Assembly (NCBI GenBank): GCA_910578715.1
Contig: CAJTRL010000002.1
Location: 1 to 64,000, forward strand
Source: an uncultured Lachnospiraceae bacterium
Lineage (GTDB): Bacteria; Bacillota; Clostridia; Lachnospirales; Lachnospiraceae
Length of the DNA: 64,000 bases
Direction: 5' to 3'
In this document: positions 25,683 to 34,006 of the stretch, in pieces
Numbering within the stretch: position 1 is the first letter of the stretch
Layout: every line of letters begins with the position of its first letter
Program-made: the position numbers and the translations under genes
The notes under the pieces: generated by a model
The model's database searches: none
The model's input: only the letters and a program-made list of their open reading frames with translations
What the model was told of the DNA's origin: nothing

Positions 25683-27194
25683 TTACTCCGCCGTTTCTCC
25701 ATAAAGCGCTTCCCACGTCGGCCTGTCTATTGCGATTACGCTGTTCTTGCCGTAAAACACCGCGGTTGCCCAGTTGGTAAATTCTTTCGGGTCATCCGTG
25801 ACCGGCATATGCATCAGAGGGCCTTGTACGTCGTTGATAAACGGTACAATGATGTCTTCCTTATCCGGCGTTTCCATCAGTTTGGTCTGCAAATCCATCT
25901 GCATTTTATAATCCGCGGCTTCTCCGCTTACGATATAGCGTAAGGCGTTATAAGAAGCGGTTTTTTTGAGGGTGCCTTTAAAATGAAATAGTGGCACAAG
26001 GCAGAGCAACAGTCCCGGAATCCATATCATCCGGTAAACATTCTTAATACAATTTTCAGACCATAGGGCTTTCAATCTGAAAGCGGTTTTTTCAGCAATC
26101 ATCAGCAAAATTCCTGACGCGGACAGCAAAAAGACTTGATAATTAGTATTCGGGACGCCCCCGGAAACAGGCACACCGGAATAGATTTCCGGCGTCTGCA
26201 TGGCGCTGTGCAGACAGAAAAGTAATACGGCTCCCAAAACAGGAATCCGAAACCGATAGGAGTTTTCCTGATGGCAGAACGCGGCGATAAAAATAAGGAA
26301 TAAAGCAAAAAGTCCCACAAATATCAAGGGCTTATTTTCCAGGTAATTTCCTATATCTTTCAGCGCATACCCAAAAGCCTTTCCGATGGTCTGCACAATT
26401 CTGGAAAAAGAAAAATCGAGCGTCGTTCCCTCTAAGTAAGCACGGAACCGATTGCCCGGCGCCCTCATGCTGATGACGAGTCCTGTCAGTTCCAGAAGGA
26501 GTGGCAGTAAGAGCCAGAGGATGCGGCGCTTTTTTTGCATAAAAAGAACATAAAGAAGCATATAGCAGGTTACAATCATGACAAGCAAAGCAGCCTGATA
26601 GTTGGAGCCGCCAAGCAGTGTCATAAAAACCGTGATTCCCAGAAAATATCTTTTCCGATAAGTCTCGGCATATTGAAAAAGCCATGCGATTAACATCTGG
26701 CACATAGAAAAAGGAAGGATATAGTGTACACAGCCGGTGTACCAGAAAACGGAGGCTTTGACGTTGGGGATAAATTCTACGCTGATTATCAGAAAACATA
26801 CAGTAATCAGGAGATAATGCCATTTATCAAAGGCTAGTTTTTTGCGGAATATCTGCCAGAACAGGTAAAAAGTGCTTCCAATCCAGAAGAACAGCATCAT
26901 AGGGGCTACGATACAGTAAGCGCCGTCATGAAAGGCTTCCGGCTGTATACTGAACAGAAAGAGACTGAACCAGTTGCCCTGATGATTGGAATAAAGTTTT
27001 GTAATGGTTTTATATGACGCCCGGCCGACTTCTGCGAGGGAGTGGGTGTCCAGCCAGGCGGCTCTCGTATACATTGCGCAATTGTAATCGTCTCCGGAAG
27101 CCCGGTTGACAGGGGAAAGATAAAGTAACGGTATCAGGAGCAGAACAAAAACCGCAATCGCCAGGATGGCGGTTGTCATAGGTATTTTTTTCAT
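25683..27194 (-). CDS. Polytopic membrane protein (DUF6056-like)
   Basis: A 503-residue protein with about eleven hydrophobic segments starting with TTAILAIAVFVLLLIPLLYL and a conserved-looking NRASGDDYN loop after the first segment, as in GtrII or DUF6056-like envelope glycosyltransferase-type proteins. The Met at 27194 is favoured because AAAGGA lies just upstream; an in-frame Met at 27212 lacks a ribosome site. A promoter (27381-27409) points to it. The exact role is unknown. Confidence 0.75.
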   Translation of the reverse strand: MKKIPMTTAILAIAVFVLLLIPLLYLSPVNRASGDDYNCAMYTRAAWLDTHSLAEVGRASYKTITKLYSNHQGNWFSLFLFSIQPEAFHDGAYCIVAPMMLFFWIGSTFYLFWQIFRKKLAFDKWHYLLITVCFLIISVEFIPNVKASVFWYTGCVHYILPFSMCQMLIAWLFQYAETYRKRYFLGITVFMTLLGGSNYQAALLVMIVTCYMLLYVLFMQKKRRILWLLLPLLLELTGLVISMRAPGNRFRAYLEGTTLDFSFSRIVQTIGKAFGYALKDIGNYLENKPLIFVGLFALFLIFIAAFCHQENSYRFRIPVLGAVLLFCLHSAMQTPEIYSGVPVSGGVPNTNYQVFLLSASGILLMIAEKTAFRLKALWSENCIKNVYRMIWIPGLLLCLVPLFHFKGTLKKTASYNALRYIVSGEAADYKMQMDLQTKLMETPDKEDIIVPFINDVQGPLMHMPVTDDPKEFTNWATAVFYGKNSVIAIDRPTWEALYGETAE

Positions 27195-27380
27195 AAGGAT
27201 TCCTTTCATCATGTTTTAATGTTTTATCGATTATTTTCATACCGGAATGAGATATCGTTTCCGCTATTTTATTTTCAGCTATTGATACACCATTCTGTCT
27301 GCTATGACAGACACGACAATTCCTTTTACGAGCGGTCTGCGTTTGCGGCAATCCGCAGGATAGTTTGAAAAGGCATTTGC

Positions 27381-27409
27381 ATTATACTATAATAGATAGT
27401 AGATTGCAA
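27381..27409 (-). promoter_or_regulatory. Promoter for the minus-strand membrane-protein gene
   Basis: On the minus strand TTGCAA (27404-27409), a 17-base spacer and TATAAT (27381-27386). Leader of about 180 bases to the start at 27194. Confidence 0.65.
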
Positions 27410-27439
27410 CGAAAAAATTAAGTATAGTATACGCAATTC

Positions 27440-27640
27440 AGCTTGCAGAGGCCCCGGCCTGACGCGGTCAACGATTTCTTCCTGATATCGGAAAAGCACG
27501 CTGCCAACGTTGCCTTCTTTGATGAGAATTACAGGCGTTGCAGCGTTTGGAACCTGACAATTTTCCAACATGGTTCTTCCATCGTCAGCCAGGCGTCTTC
27601 TGCCAGCGTTTCTTCATAAAAGAAAATCCCACACAAAACC
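27440..27640 (-). pseudogene. Possible decayed gene fragment
   Basis: The minus strand reads EETLAEDAWLTMEEPCWK in one frame, then shifts near 27550 to NAATPVILIKEGNVGSVLF and on to RVRPGPLQAEL in another. The composition looks coding compared with the AT-rich sequence on both sides. No family recognised. The remainder of the 27213-27746 gap shows a small TGTCTG-CAGACA hairpin (27296-27313) and an A/C-rich run near 27600-27720. Confidence 0.3.
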
Positions 27641-27746
27641 AACAAAAACCAACCAAAAACAGAAAAGAACAGAAATTTTTCCCAGCTCCAAAAGATGAAT
27701 CGGGCAAAAACGGAAGAATAAAATGTTGTTTTGTGTTGAATTTGTA

Positions 27747-27775
27747 TTGACTTTATCGGGGACATACTTTATAAT
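27747..27775 (+). promoter_or_regulatory. Promoter of the microcompartment operon
   Basis: TTGACT at 27747-27752, a 17-base spacer and perfect TATAAT at 27770-27775. It precedes pduU by about 80 bases. No other comparable promoter was found until 41735, so it may drive the whole operon. Confidence 0.85.
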
Positions 27776-27814
27776 ATGGTATAACGGTAAAAGTAGATGG
27801 ATAAGAGGGGCTTC

Positions 27815-27833
27815 GCGGGCCCAAATATCGCGG
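27815..27833 (+). repeat. Core of repeat family B in the operon leader
   Basis: GCGGGCCCAAATATCGCGG matches the core of the repeats at 58172 and 63364 (GGCCCAAATATCGCGGG). It can form a small hairpin and lies in the 5' leader of pduU, just before its ribosome site. Confidence 0.6.
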
Positions 27834-27854
27834 ACAGAAAGGTATGGATTTTTG

Positions 27855-28208
27855 ATGGAAGAGAAGCAGAGAATCATACAGGAGCTTGTTCCCGGCAGAC
27901 AGATTACGCTGGCGCATATCATCGCCAATCCTGACAGCATTCTTTATGAAAAACTGGGTTTAAATCCGGCCGTAGAATATGCGAAGTCCGCAATCGGCGT
28001 TCTGACGGTAAGCCCTGCGGAAACGGCAATTATCATTGCCGATATCGCGATGAAATCTTCCGGCGTGGACTTAGGTTTTGTGGACAGGTTTTCCGGGTCC
28101 CTTATCGTCACAGGAACGGTCTCTCAGGTGGAGGCGGCAATTCAGGCGATTCTTCTTTATACGGAAAACACGCTGGGATATACCGTCTGCAAGATTACAA
28201 GAACATGA
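27855..28208 (+). CDS. pduU: Microcompartment shell protein, PduU/EutS type
   Basis: A 117-residue circularly permuted BMC-H protein: RQITLAHIIANP at the N-terminus (the permuted strand), then IGVLTVSPAETAIIIADIAMKSSGV and GSLIVTGTVSQVEAAIQAIL. It forms hexameric shell tiles with a capped pore. GAAAGG lies 12 bases before ATG 27855, and an out-of-frame ATG sits in between. It is the first gene of the operon and overlaps pduV by four bases. Confidence 0.92.
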   Translation: MEEKQRIIQELVPGRQITLAHIIANPDSILYEKLGLNPAVEYAKSAIGVLTVSPAETAIIIADIAMKSSGVDLGFVDRFSGSLIVTGTVSQVEAAIQAILLYTENTLGYTVCKITRT

Positions 28209-28657
28209 AAAAGCTGATTTTAATAGGACGCAGCGAAGCGGGCAAAACGACGCTGACACAGGCGTTAAAAGGTGAAACGATTACTTATAAAAAAACGCAG
28301 TATGTCAATTATTTTGACGTTATTATCGATACGCCGGGCGAATATGCGCAGACAGCGAAACTCGGAAGGGCGCTGGCGCTTTATTCTTACGAAGCCGACG
28401 TGGTGGGGCTTTTGCTTGCGGCGAACGAGCCCTATTCGCTCTATCCGCCCAACATCACCTGTATGGTGAACCGGGAGGTCATTGGCATCGTGACGAAGAT
28501 TGACAGAGAGGACGCCGACCCGGAACAGGCGGCGAGGTGGCTTGAACTGACGGGATGCAAGAAGATATTTTTTGTTAATTCCAGGGCGAATGAAGGCGTG
28601 GCCGAGATTCTGGAGTATCTGAGCGAGCCGGGGGATAACTTACCTTGGCAAAAATGA
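28205..28657 (+). CDS. pduV: PduV/EutP-family GTPase-like protein
   Basis: A 150-residue small P-loop protein with Walker A GRSEAGKTTL, switch-II-type DTPGEYAQ, and a TKID guanine-binding motif. In other Pdu systems PduV associates with the shell protein PduU and helps localise the compartment, which suits the overlap of four bases with pduU here. Confidence 0.9.
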   Translation: MKKLILIGRSEAGKTTLTQALKGETITYKKTQYVNYFDVIIDTPGEYAQTAKLGRALALYSYEADVVGLLLAANEPYSLYPPNITCMVNREVIGIVTKIDREDADPEQAARWLELTGCKKIFFVNSRANEGVAEILEYLSEPGDNLPWQK

Positions 28658-28738
28658 ACGGGGAACTAAAATAGAAGATACGCTGTGCGGGGATTCTATT
28701 TGGATATAGTTTAATAAAGAAAAGAAAAGGAGAAAAAA

Positions 28739-29536
28739 ATGGCACTGAACGAGTATGAAATCAAGAAACAGATTTGCGACATCGGCAAAAGAATCTATGA
28801 CCGGAACATGGTTGCGGCGAACGACGGAAATATTTCCGTAAAGCTGAACGACAACGAATTTTTATGCACGCCTACCGGCGTATCGAAGGGATTCATGACC
28901 CCGGAATTTATCTGCAAGGTCGATGCGGACGGCAATGTAATCCAGGCAAACAAAGGATTCCGGCCTTCTTCCGAAATCAAGATGCACATGCGTGTCTATA
29001 AGAAAAGGCCAGACGTCGGCTCCGTAGTACATGCGCATCCTACGTTTGCAACGAGCTTTGCCATCGCAGGCATTCCGCTGACACAGCCGATTATGCCGGA
29101 AGCGGTTATCGCACTCGGCTGCGTTCCGATTGCACCTTACGGAACACCTTCCACAATGGAGATTCCCGATGCGGTAGAGCCGTATCTGGAGCACTTTGAT
29201 GCGGTACTGTTAGAGAGCCACGGCGCGCTGACCTGGTCAACGGACCTCCTTGCGGCATATATGAAGATGGAATCCGTAGAGTTCTATGCGGAACTTCTTT
29301 ACAAAGCAAGACAGCTCGGCGGCCCGAAGGAGTTCAGCCCTGAAAACGTTCAGAAGTTATATGAAATCAGAAGAAAAATGGGTCTGCCCGGACGCCATCC
29401 GGCAGATTTGTGCCAGAACAAAGGAAAGGCGAACTGCCATAACTGCGGCTCCTGTTCTTCTTCCGCGGGTTCCCAGGACAGCCAGGAACTGGTAGCTGCA
29501 ATCACGAAGAAAGTTTTAGAGCAGCTCGGCAAATAA
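28739..29536 (+). CDS. fucA: L-fuculose-1-phosphate aldolase with encapsulation tail
   Basis: Class II aldolase of 265 residues that splits L-fuculose 1-phosphate into DHAP and L-lactaldehyde. Catalytic Glu79, and zinc ligands His98, His100 (HAHP) and His161 (SHGAL) are visible. Beyond the usual length lies a Cys-rich linker (CQNKGKANCHNCGSC) and a C-terminal amphipathic helix (SQELVAAITKKVLEQLGK) of the type that targets cargo into microcompartments. AAAGGAG precedes ATG 28739. Its presence shows that the compartment handles deoxysugar phosphates; rhamnulose 1-phosphate is an alternative substrate. Confidence 0.92.
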   Translation: MALNEYEIKKQICDIGKRIYDRNMVAANDGNISVKLNDNEFLCTPTGVSKGFMTPEFICKVDADGNVIQANKGFRPSSEIKMHMRVYKKRPDVGSVVHAHPTFATSFAIAGIPLTQPIMPEAVIALGCVPIAPYGTPSTMEIPDAVEPYLEHFDAVLLESHGALTWSTDLLAAYMKMESVEFYAELLYKARQLGGPKEFSPENVQKLYEIRRKMGLPGRHPADLCQNKGKANCHNCGSCSSSAGSQDSQELVAAITKKVLEQLGK

Positions 29537-29539
29537 TCT

Positions 29540-30019
29540 ATGGATAAATATAACCTTGAGAAAATAGTAAAAAATCTCGTTGACGAGGCGATTGTAAAAG
29601 AAGTCATGTCCCTGCAGCTTGCCGTAAAGCTGATTGAAACGGTGGAGCAGAAAGCACAGGAGATGGGAATGCGGGTCGTCATCGCCGTGTCGGACGCGGC
29701 GGGAAGACCGGTGGCGGTTCACTGTATGGACAACGCCTATCACGGCAGTTTCGATGTGGCGTTAAATAAAACTTATACGGCCACCGCTTTTCAGATGTCA
29801 ACGAGCGAATTATCACGATTATGCCAGCCCGGTCACGATTTGTACGGCCTTCAGTTTTCCAATGACGGGAAGGTGATGATACTCGGCGGCGGCGAACCGC
29901 TGATGGTCGGCAATACGATGATAGGCGCCCTGGGCGTGTCAGGCGGCACGGCGGTTCAGGACACGGAGCTGGCGGCTTACGGAAAAGCCATGTTAAAGGA
30001 GGTAATCAAGTGTCTTTAG
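29540..30019 (+). CDS. GlcG/HbpS/PduO C-terminal-domain protein
   Basis: A 159-residue protein. The family domain runs from about residue 23 (MSLQLAVKLIETVEQKAQEM) to the end, with VVIAVSDAAGRPVAVHCMD, YTATAFQMST and IGALGVSGGTAVQDTELA. Residues 1-22 (NLEKIVKNLVDEAIVKEV) form an amphipathic helix like the cargo signals nearby. The start follows the fucA stop by three bases with no clear ribosome site, so coupling is likely. HbpS-type domains bind haem or cobalamin-like ligands, but the role here is unknown. Confidence 0.82.
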   Translation: MDKYNLEKIVKNLVDEAIVKEVMSLQLAVKLIETVEQKAQEMGMRVVIAVSDAAGRPVAVHCMDNAYHGSFDVALNKTYTATAFQMSTSELSRLCQPGHDLYGLQFSNDGKVMILGGGEPLMVGNTMIGALGVSGGTAVQDTELAAYGKAMLKEVIKCL

Positions 30020-31401
30020 ATGAAAGCATGATTCATGACATTGTACAGAAAGTCATGGCAAATATGCAGATATCCGGTTCTGTGGAAGGGATGCACGGCG
30101 TATTCAAAGATATGAACGACGCCATCCAGGCATCCATTGAGGCGCAGAAGGTTGTTCGCAATCTGAGTCTGGACCAGAGAGAAAAAATCATCTCTGCCAT
30201 TCGGAGAAAGACCCATGAAAATGCGGAAATTATCGCCAATATGGGCGTGAACGAGACCGGAATGGGCAATGTGGGAGATAAAATTTTAAAACATCATCTG
30301 ACGGCGGATAAGACGCCCGGAACGGAAGATTTAAAAACGATTGCATGGTCCGGCGACAGAGGACTTACGTTAGTGGAAATGGGGCCCTTTGGCGTTATCG
30401 GCGCGATTACGCCGGCGACCAATCCTTCGGAAACGGTTATCTGCAATTCCATCGGCATGATTGCCGGCGGAAACACGGTCGTATTCAATCCTCATCCGAA
30501 TGCGAAAAAAACGACGATTTTTACCATCAATATGATTAACGAAGCATCTCTGGAAGCGGGCGGCCCGGATAACGTGGCGGTTACGGTGGAGGTGCCGACG
30601 ATGGACACAAGCGCAATTATGATGAAGCATCCTTCCATACCGCTTCTCGTTGCGACAGGCGGCCCCGGCGTTGTAACGGCAGTGCTTTCTTCTGGCAAAA
30701 GGGCAATCGGCGCGGGCGCGGGCAATCCTCCGGCGCTGGTAGACGATACCGCAGATGTCCGGAAGGCGGCGCAGGATATCGTGAACGGCTGTACGTTTGA
30801 CAACAACCTGCCCTGTATCGCGGAAAAAGAAATCGTGGCGATGGACAGCATCGCGGACGAACTGATGCACTATATGATTCAGGAAAACGGCTGTTACCTT
30901 GCGAGCAAGGAAATTCAGGACAAACTGACGGCAACGGTTATCACGCCTAAGGGGGCGTTGAACAGAAAATGCGTGGGAAGAAGCGCCAGGGCGCTGCTCG
31001 CGATGGTAGGCGTGGAAGTGGGACCGGAAATACGCTGTATTGTATTTGAAGGCCCGAAAGAGCACCCGCTTATCGCAACGGAGCTGATGATGCCGATTCT
31101 CGGCATGGTCAGAGTCAAAACTTTTGAGGAAGGCGTGGAGACGGCCGTATGGCTGGAGCATGGCAATCGCCATTCCGCACATATCCATTCCAAAAATGTA
31201 GATAACATTACAACATATGCAAAGGCAATCGATACGGCGATTCTGGTAAAGAACGGGCCAAGCTATGCGGCGCTCGGATTTGGCGGCGAAGGGTACTGCA
31301 CTTTCACGATTGCTTCCAGAACGGGCGAGGGCCTGACGAGCGCGCAGTCGTTTACGAAGAGAAGACGCTGCACGATGTCCGACAGCCTCTGCATCCGCTA
31401 A
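30010..31401 (+). CDS. pduP: CoA-acylating propionaldehyde dehydrogenase
   Basis: A 463-residue enzyme converting propionaldehyde, CoA and NAD+ to propionyl-CoA. Residues 1-20 are an amphipathic encapsulation helix (MIHDIVQKVMANMQ), followed by the ALDH fold with GVIGAITPATNPSE and the catalytic Cys269 (NNLPCIAEKE). GTG 30010 is served by AAGGAGG at 29996-30002 and overlaps the previous gene by ten bases. A repeat of family C starts three bases after the stop. Confidence 0.93.
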   Translation: MSLDESMIHDIVQKVMANMQISGSVEGMHGVFKDMNDAIQASIEAQKVVRNLSLDQREKIISAIRRKTHENAEIIANMGVNETGMGNVGDKILKHHLTADKTPGTEDLKTIAWSGDRGLTLVEMGPFGVIGAITPATNPSETVICNSIGMIAGGNTVVFNPHPNAKKTTIFTINMINEASLEAGGPDNVAVTVEVPTMDTSAIMMKHPSIPLLVATGGPGVVTAVLSSGKRAIGAGAGNPPALVDDTADVRKAAQDIVNGCTFDNNLPCIAEKEIVAMDSIADELMHYMIQENGCYLASKEIQDKLTATVITPKGALNRKCVGRSARALLAMVGVEVGPEIRCIVFEGPKEHPLIATELMMPILGMVRVKTFEEGVETAVWLEHGNRHSAHIHSKNVDNITTYAKAIDTAILVKNGPSYAALGFGGEGYCTFTIASRTGEGLTSAQSFTKRRRCTMSDSLCIR

Positions 31402-31404
31402 TGT

Positions 31405-31485
31405 AGTGAAGAGAAGTTCTAAAACTCGCGCCAATGGGCGCTTCGTTAAGAACTTCTACGGCCCGCGAGGCGGACCTTCTTCACT
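31405..31485 (+). repeat. Structured repeat family C, copy 2 (intra-operon)
   Basis: End arms AGTGAAGA (31405-31412) and TCTTCACT (31478-31485), inner arms AGAAGTTCT and AAGAACTTCT, and a GCGCC-GGGCGC loop hairpin. It matches the copy at 2055 in reverse complement but with different, still complementary, end arms. It lies between pduP and the alcohol dehydrogenase gene. Confidence 0.78.
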
Positions 31486-31557
31486 CTGCAGAATGTCCTG
31501 ACGGCCATTCTGCCTCTGTATGAAATAGAAAGATTCAGAAAGGAGATAAACAGAAAT

Positions 31558-32778
31558 ATGGCAGTAAATGAAAAGGAAGTTGAGCAGATTGTCAAACAGA
31601 TTTTAGGCCAGCTTTCGGGAAGCGGCGTCGGCGCACAGGCAGCTGCACCGGCGAAAAGCCAGGCGGCAGCGGGAATCCCGGCAACGGCGCATGTTGCAAT
31701 GCTGACGGAACTGGAAAAATTTGAAGTAAAAGAATTTCCGATGCCACAGGTCGGCGACGACGATATTCTGGTGAAAGTGGAAGGCTGCGGCGTCTGCGGA
31801 ACGGATGCGCACGAATTTAAGCGCGACCCCTTCGGCCTGATTCCGGTAGCGCTCGGACATGAAGGAACCGGAGAAATCGTTAAAATGGGTAAGAATGTGA
31901 AAAAGGACAGCGCGGGCAAGGACCTTCATCTTGGCGATAAAGTCGTTACCTGTATGATTTTCAAAGACGACCCGGAAATTACGATGTATGATTTGAACAA
32001 ACAGAATGTGGGAGCGGCGGACGTATACGGACTGCTTCCCGATGACGACGTACATTTAAACGGCTGGTTTTCCGATTATATTCTGATTCGCGGCGGCTCT
32101 ACCGTGTTCAATGTGAGCGACCTGGATTTGGATTCCAGAATCCTGATAGAGCCCTGCGCGGTGCTCGTGCATGCGGTGGAAAGAGCGAAAACAACGGGAA
32201 TCTTACGGTTTAACAGTCGCGTTGTCGTACAGGGCTGCGGACCGATTGGCCTGATTTGTATCGCAGTACTCCGTACACTCGGCATTGAGAACATTACGGC
32301 GGTGGACGGCAACGATATGCGTCTTGATTTTGCCAAAAAACTTGGCGCTTCCCATACGGTGAGCTTTAAAGAGTATCAGGGAATCGAAGCACTGACCGGA
32401 GCGGTCAAGGAATCTTTTGGCGGTCATCTGGCGGATTTCGCATTCCAGTGTACGGGAAACCCGGCGGCGCATGCCAATATCTACAAGTTCATCCGCAACG
32501 GCGGCGGACTTTGTGAACTGGGCTTTTTCGTAAACGGTGGCGATGCGACGATTAATCCGCATTTCGATTTATGCTCGAAAGAAATTACGCTTGTTGGTTC
32601 CTGGGTATACACGCTGCGGGATTATGCGACGACTTTTGACTTCTTAAAGAGGGCAAAAGGAATCGGCCTTCCGTTAGCAGACTTAATTACCCACAAATAT
32701 CCGTTAGAGCAGATTAACGAAGCGCTGAAAACAAATCTTGCGATGACCGGACTGAAAATTGCAATCGTAAACAAGTAA
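31558..32778 (+). CDS. Microcompartment-targeted zinc alcohol dehydrogenase
   Basis: A 406-residue medium-chain dehydrogenase. Residues 1-19 form an amphipathic helix (NEKEVEQIVKQILGQL), 20-47 an Ala/Gln/Gly linker, then the catalytic domain with Cys80 (GVCGTD) and His101-Glu102 as zinc ligands and QGCGPIGLICIA as the NAD loop. The four structural-zinc cysteines of the family are missing: that segment reads MIFKDDPEITMYDLNKQ. AAAGGAG precedes ATG 31558. It probably reduces propionaldehyde to propanol, regenerating NAD+ for PduP, or lactaldehyde to 1,2-propanediol. Usual Pdu operons use an iron-type enzyme (PduQ) instead. Confidence 0.88.
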   Translation: MAVNEKEVEQIVKQILGQLSGSGVGAQAAAPAKSQAAAGIPATAHVAMLTELEKFEVKEFPMPQVGDDDILVKVEGCGVCGTDAHEFKRDPFGLIPVALGHEGTGEIVKMGKNVKKDSAGKDLHLGDKVVTCMIFKDDPEITMYDLNKQNVGAADVYGLLPDDDVHLNGWFSDYILIRGGSTVFNVSDLDLDSRILIEPCAVLVHAVERAKTTGILRFNSRVVVQGCGPIGLICIAVLRTLGIENITAVDGNDMRLDFAKKLGASHTVSFKEYQGIEALTGAVKESFGGHLADFAFQCTGNPAAHANIYKFIRNGGGLCELGFFVNGGDATINPHFDLCSKEITLVGSWVYTLRDYATTFDFLKRAKGIGLPLADLITHKYPLEQINEALKTNLAMTGLKIAIVNK

Positions 32779-32781
32779 GAG

Positions 32782-32816
32782 ATTTGTGCCGACGCAGATA
32801 GCGTCCGGACACAAAT
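32782..32816 (+). other. Intercistronic hairpin before shell genes
   Basis: ATTTGTG (32782-32788) pairs with CACAAAT (32810-32816), and GACGC pairs with GCGTC across a five-base loop. No U tract. A likely mRNA stabiliser or processing site between the dehydrogenase and the first BMC-H gene. Confidence 0.6.
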
Positions 32817-32849
32817 ATTGCAGACTGTTAGAAAGGCATGGTATCATTT

Positions 32850-33188
32850 ATGGAAGAAGTAACATCTCGTAAGGAAGCGGAAGCGGTAGGTCTGCTGGAA
32901 GTATTTGGCCTCGTATGCGCTTTCCTTGCCGCAGATGCGGGCTGCAAGGCGGCAAACGTCCGGCTGGAAGTGTTCGATAAGAACAAGCCTGCCAATGCAG
33001 ATGCTCTGCCGGTGCCGCTTCTGGTAACGGTCAAATTCAGAGGCAGCATTGCGGATGTCGAGGAAGCTATGCGGGCTGCGGAAGAGGTTGCGCTTGCAAA
33101 TACGGGAGTCGTATGTAAATACATTATTCCGAGACCAACGGAAGATACGGAAAAAATGCTGAAAATCAGCGCACTGGATAAAAATTAA
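32850..33188 (+). CDS. BMC-H shell protein (divergent)
   Basis: A 112-residue single BMC-domain protein: EAVGLLEVFGLVCAFLAADAGCKAANVRLEVFD, then VTVKFRGSIADVEEAMRAAEEVA and IIPRPTEDTEK. Its pore-region sequence (PANADALPVP) differs from the KIGSGL type, so pore chemistry should differ. The start is ambiguous: ATG 32838 is one base after GAAAGG, while ATG 32850 is 13 bases away and gives the usual BMC-H N-terminus. Confidence 0.85.
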   Translation: MEEVTSRKEAEAVGLLEVFGLVCAFLAADAGCKAANVRLEVFDKNKPANADALPVPLLVTVKFRGSIADVEEAMRAAEEVALANTGVVCKYIIPRPTEDTEKMLKISALDKN

Positions 33189-33241
33189 AAAACTGACGCC
33201 GGACGGCGGCACGATGTAAAGCAAAACAAGGAGGATTTAGT

Positions 33242-33523
33242 ATGGCACAGGAAGCATTAGGAATGGTTGAAACAAGAGGACTTACGGCGGCAATTGAAGC
33301 GGCCGATGCGATGACCAAAGCGGCGGAAGTCGTTTTAATCGGAACGGAAAAAATCGGTTCCGGACTCGTAACCGTTATGGTACGCGGCGATGTAGGCGCG
33401 GTAAAGGCAGCGGTTGAAGCCGGAACAAACGCGGCGAGCAAATTAGGCGAACTGGTAGCGACTCATGTAATACCGAGACCGCATAACGACGTGGAAAAGA
33501 TTCTTCCGAAGTTCAAAGCATAG
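33242..33523 (+). CDS. pduA: BMC-H shell protein, PduA/EutM type (first paralogue)
   Basis: A 93-residue canonical hexameric tile: [20 protein letters not shown], pore loop KIGSGL, and the C-terminal [23 protein letters not shown] lies before ATG 33242. It differs from the paralogue at 34007 at about 14 positions, and 72 consecutive bases are identical between the genes. A truncated family C repeat follows its stop. Confidence 0.93.
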   Translation: MAQEALGMVETRGLTAAIEAADAMTKAAEVVLIGTEKIGSGLVTVMVRGDVGAVKAAVEAGTNAASKLGELVATHVIPRPHNDVEKILPKFKA

Positions 33524-33528
33524 GGCGG

Positions 33529-33562
33529 GAAGAAGTTCTAAAGTAGTCTCGCCATTGGTATT
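33529..33562 (+). repeat. Truncated repeat family C, copy 3
   Basis: GAAGAAGTTCTAAAG and CTCGCCATTGG correspond to the left half of the family C element; the right half (AAGAACTTCTACGG) is absent. It lies between two BMC-H genes. Confidence 0.5.
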
Positions 33563-33603
33563 GGAATGAATATGGGTATGCGGCATGAAAAAGGAGTAAC
33601 GGC

Positions 33604-33963
33604 ATGGGTAAAGCATATGGATTCATAGAAATAACCGGAGTCGTGGCGGCAATGGATGCGCTGGACATCATGTGCAAGGCGGCCAATGTGGAACTTGCGA
33701 CATGGGAAAGAAAGCTCGGAGGAAGGCTGGTCACGCTGGTAATAGAAGGAGACGTGTCGGCGGTCAGGCAGGCCGTTGAGGCAGGCTCCACACAGGCGTT
33801 AAAGAAGCCTGCGGCAACCGGAGTGCTTCCCAACCCGCATCCGGAAATTGTCAGAATGGTAGAACTTTCGGCAAGCCGTTTCAAAGGAAAGGCAGAGCCT
33901 TCATCCGGCTCGAAGATGCTGGGCGAAGACCCGCCGGATTTTGTACCTAAAAACGAAAAGTAG
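33604..33963 (+). CDS. BMC-H shell protein with C-terminal extension
   Basis: A 119-residue BMC-H protein: GFIEITGVVAAMDALDIMCKAANVELATWE, pore segment RKLGGRL, then VEGDVSAVRQAVEAG-like helix and PNPHPEIVRMVE. About 25 residues beyond the BMC fold form a polar, Pro/Ser/Lys-rich tail (KAEPSSGSKMLGEDPPDFVP). Such extended tiles resemble PduK-like members, but no cysteine cluster is seen in the tail. GGAGTAA lies before ATG 33604. Confidence 0.88.
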   Translation: MGKAYGFIEITGVVAAMDALDIMCKAANVELATWERKLGGRLVTLVIEGDVSAVRQAVEAGSTQALKKPAATGVLPNPHPEIVRMVELSASRFKGKAEPSSGSKMLGEDPPDFVPKNEK

Positions 33964-34006
33964 TTAATAGGAATTTATTGAAAAAGAAAACAGGAGGAAA
34001 AAAATT

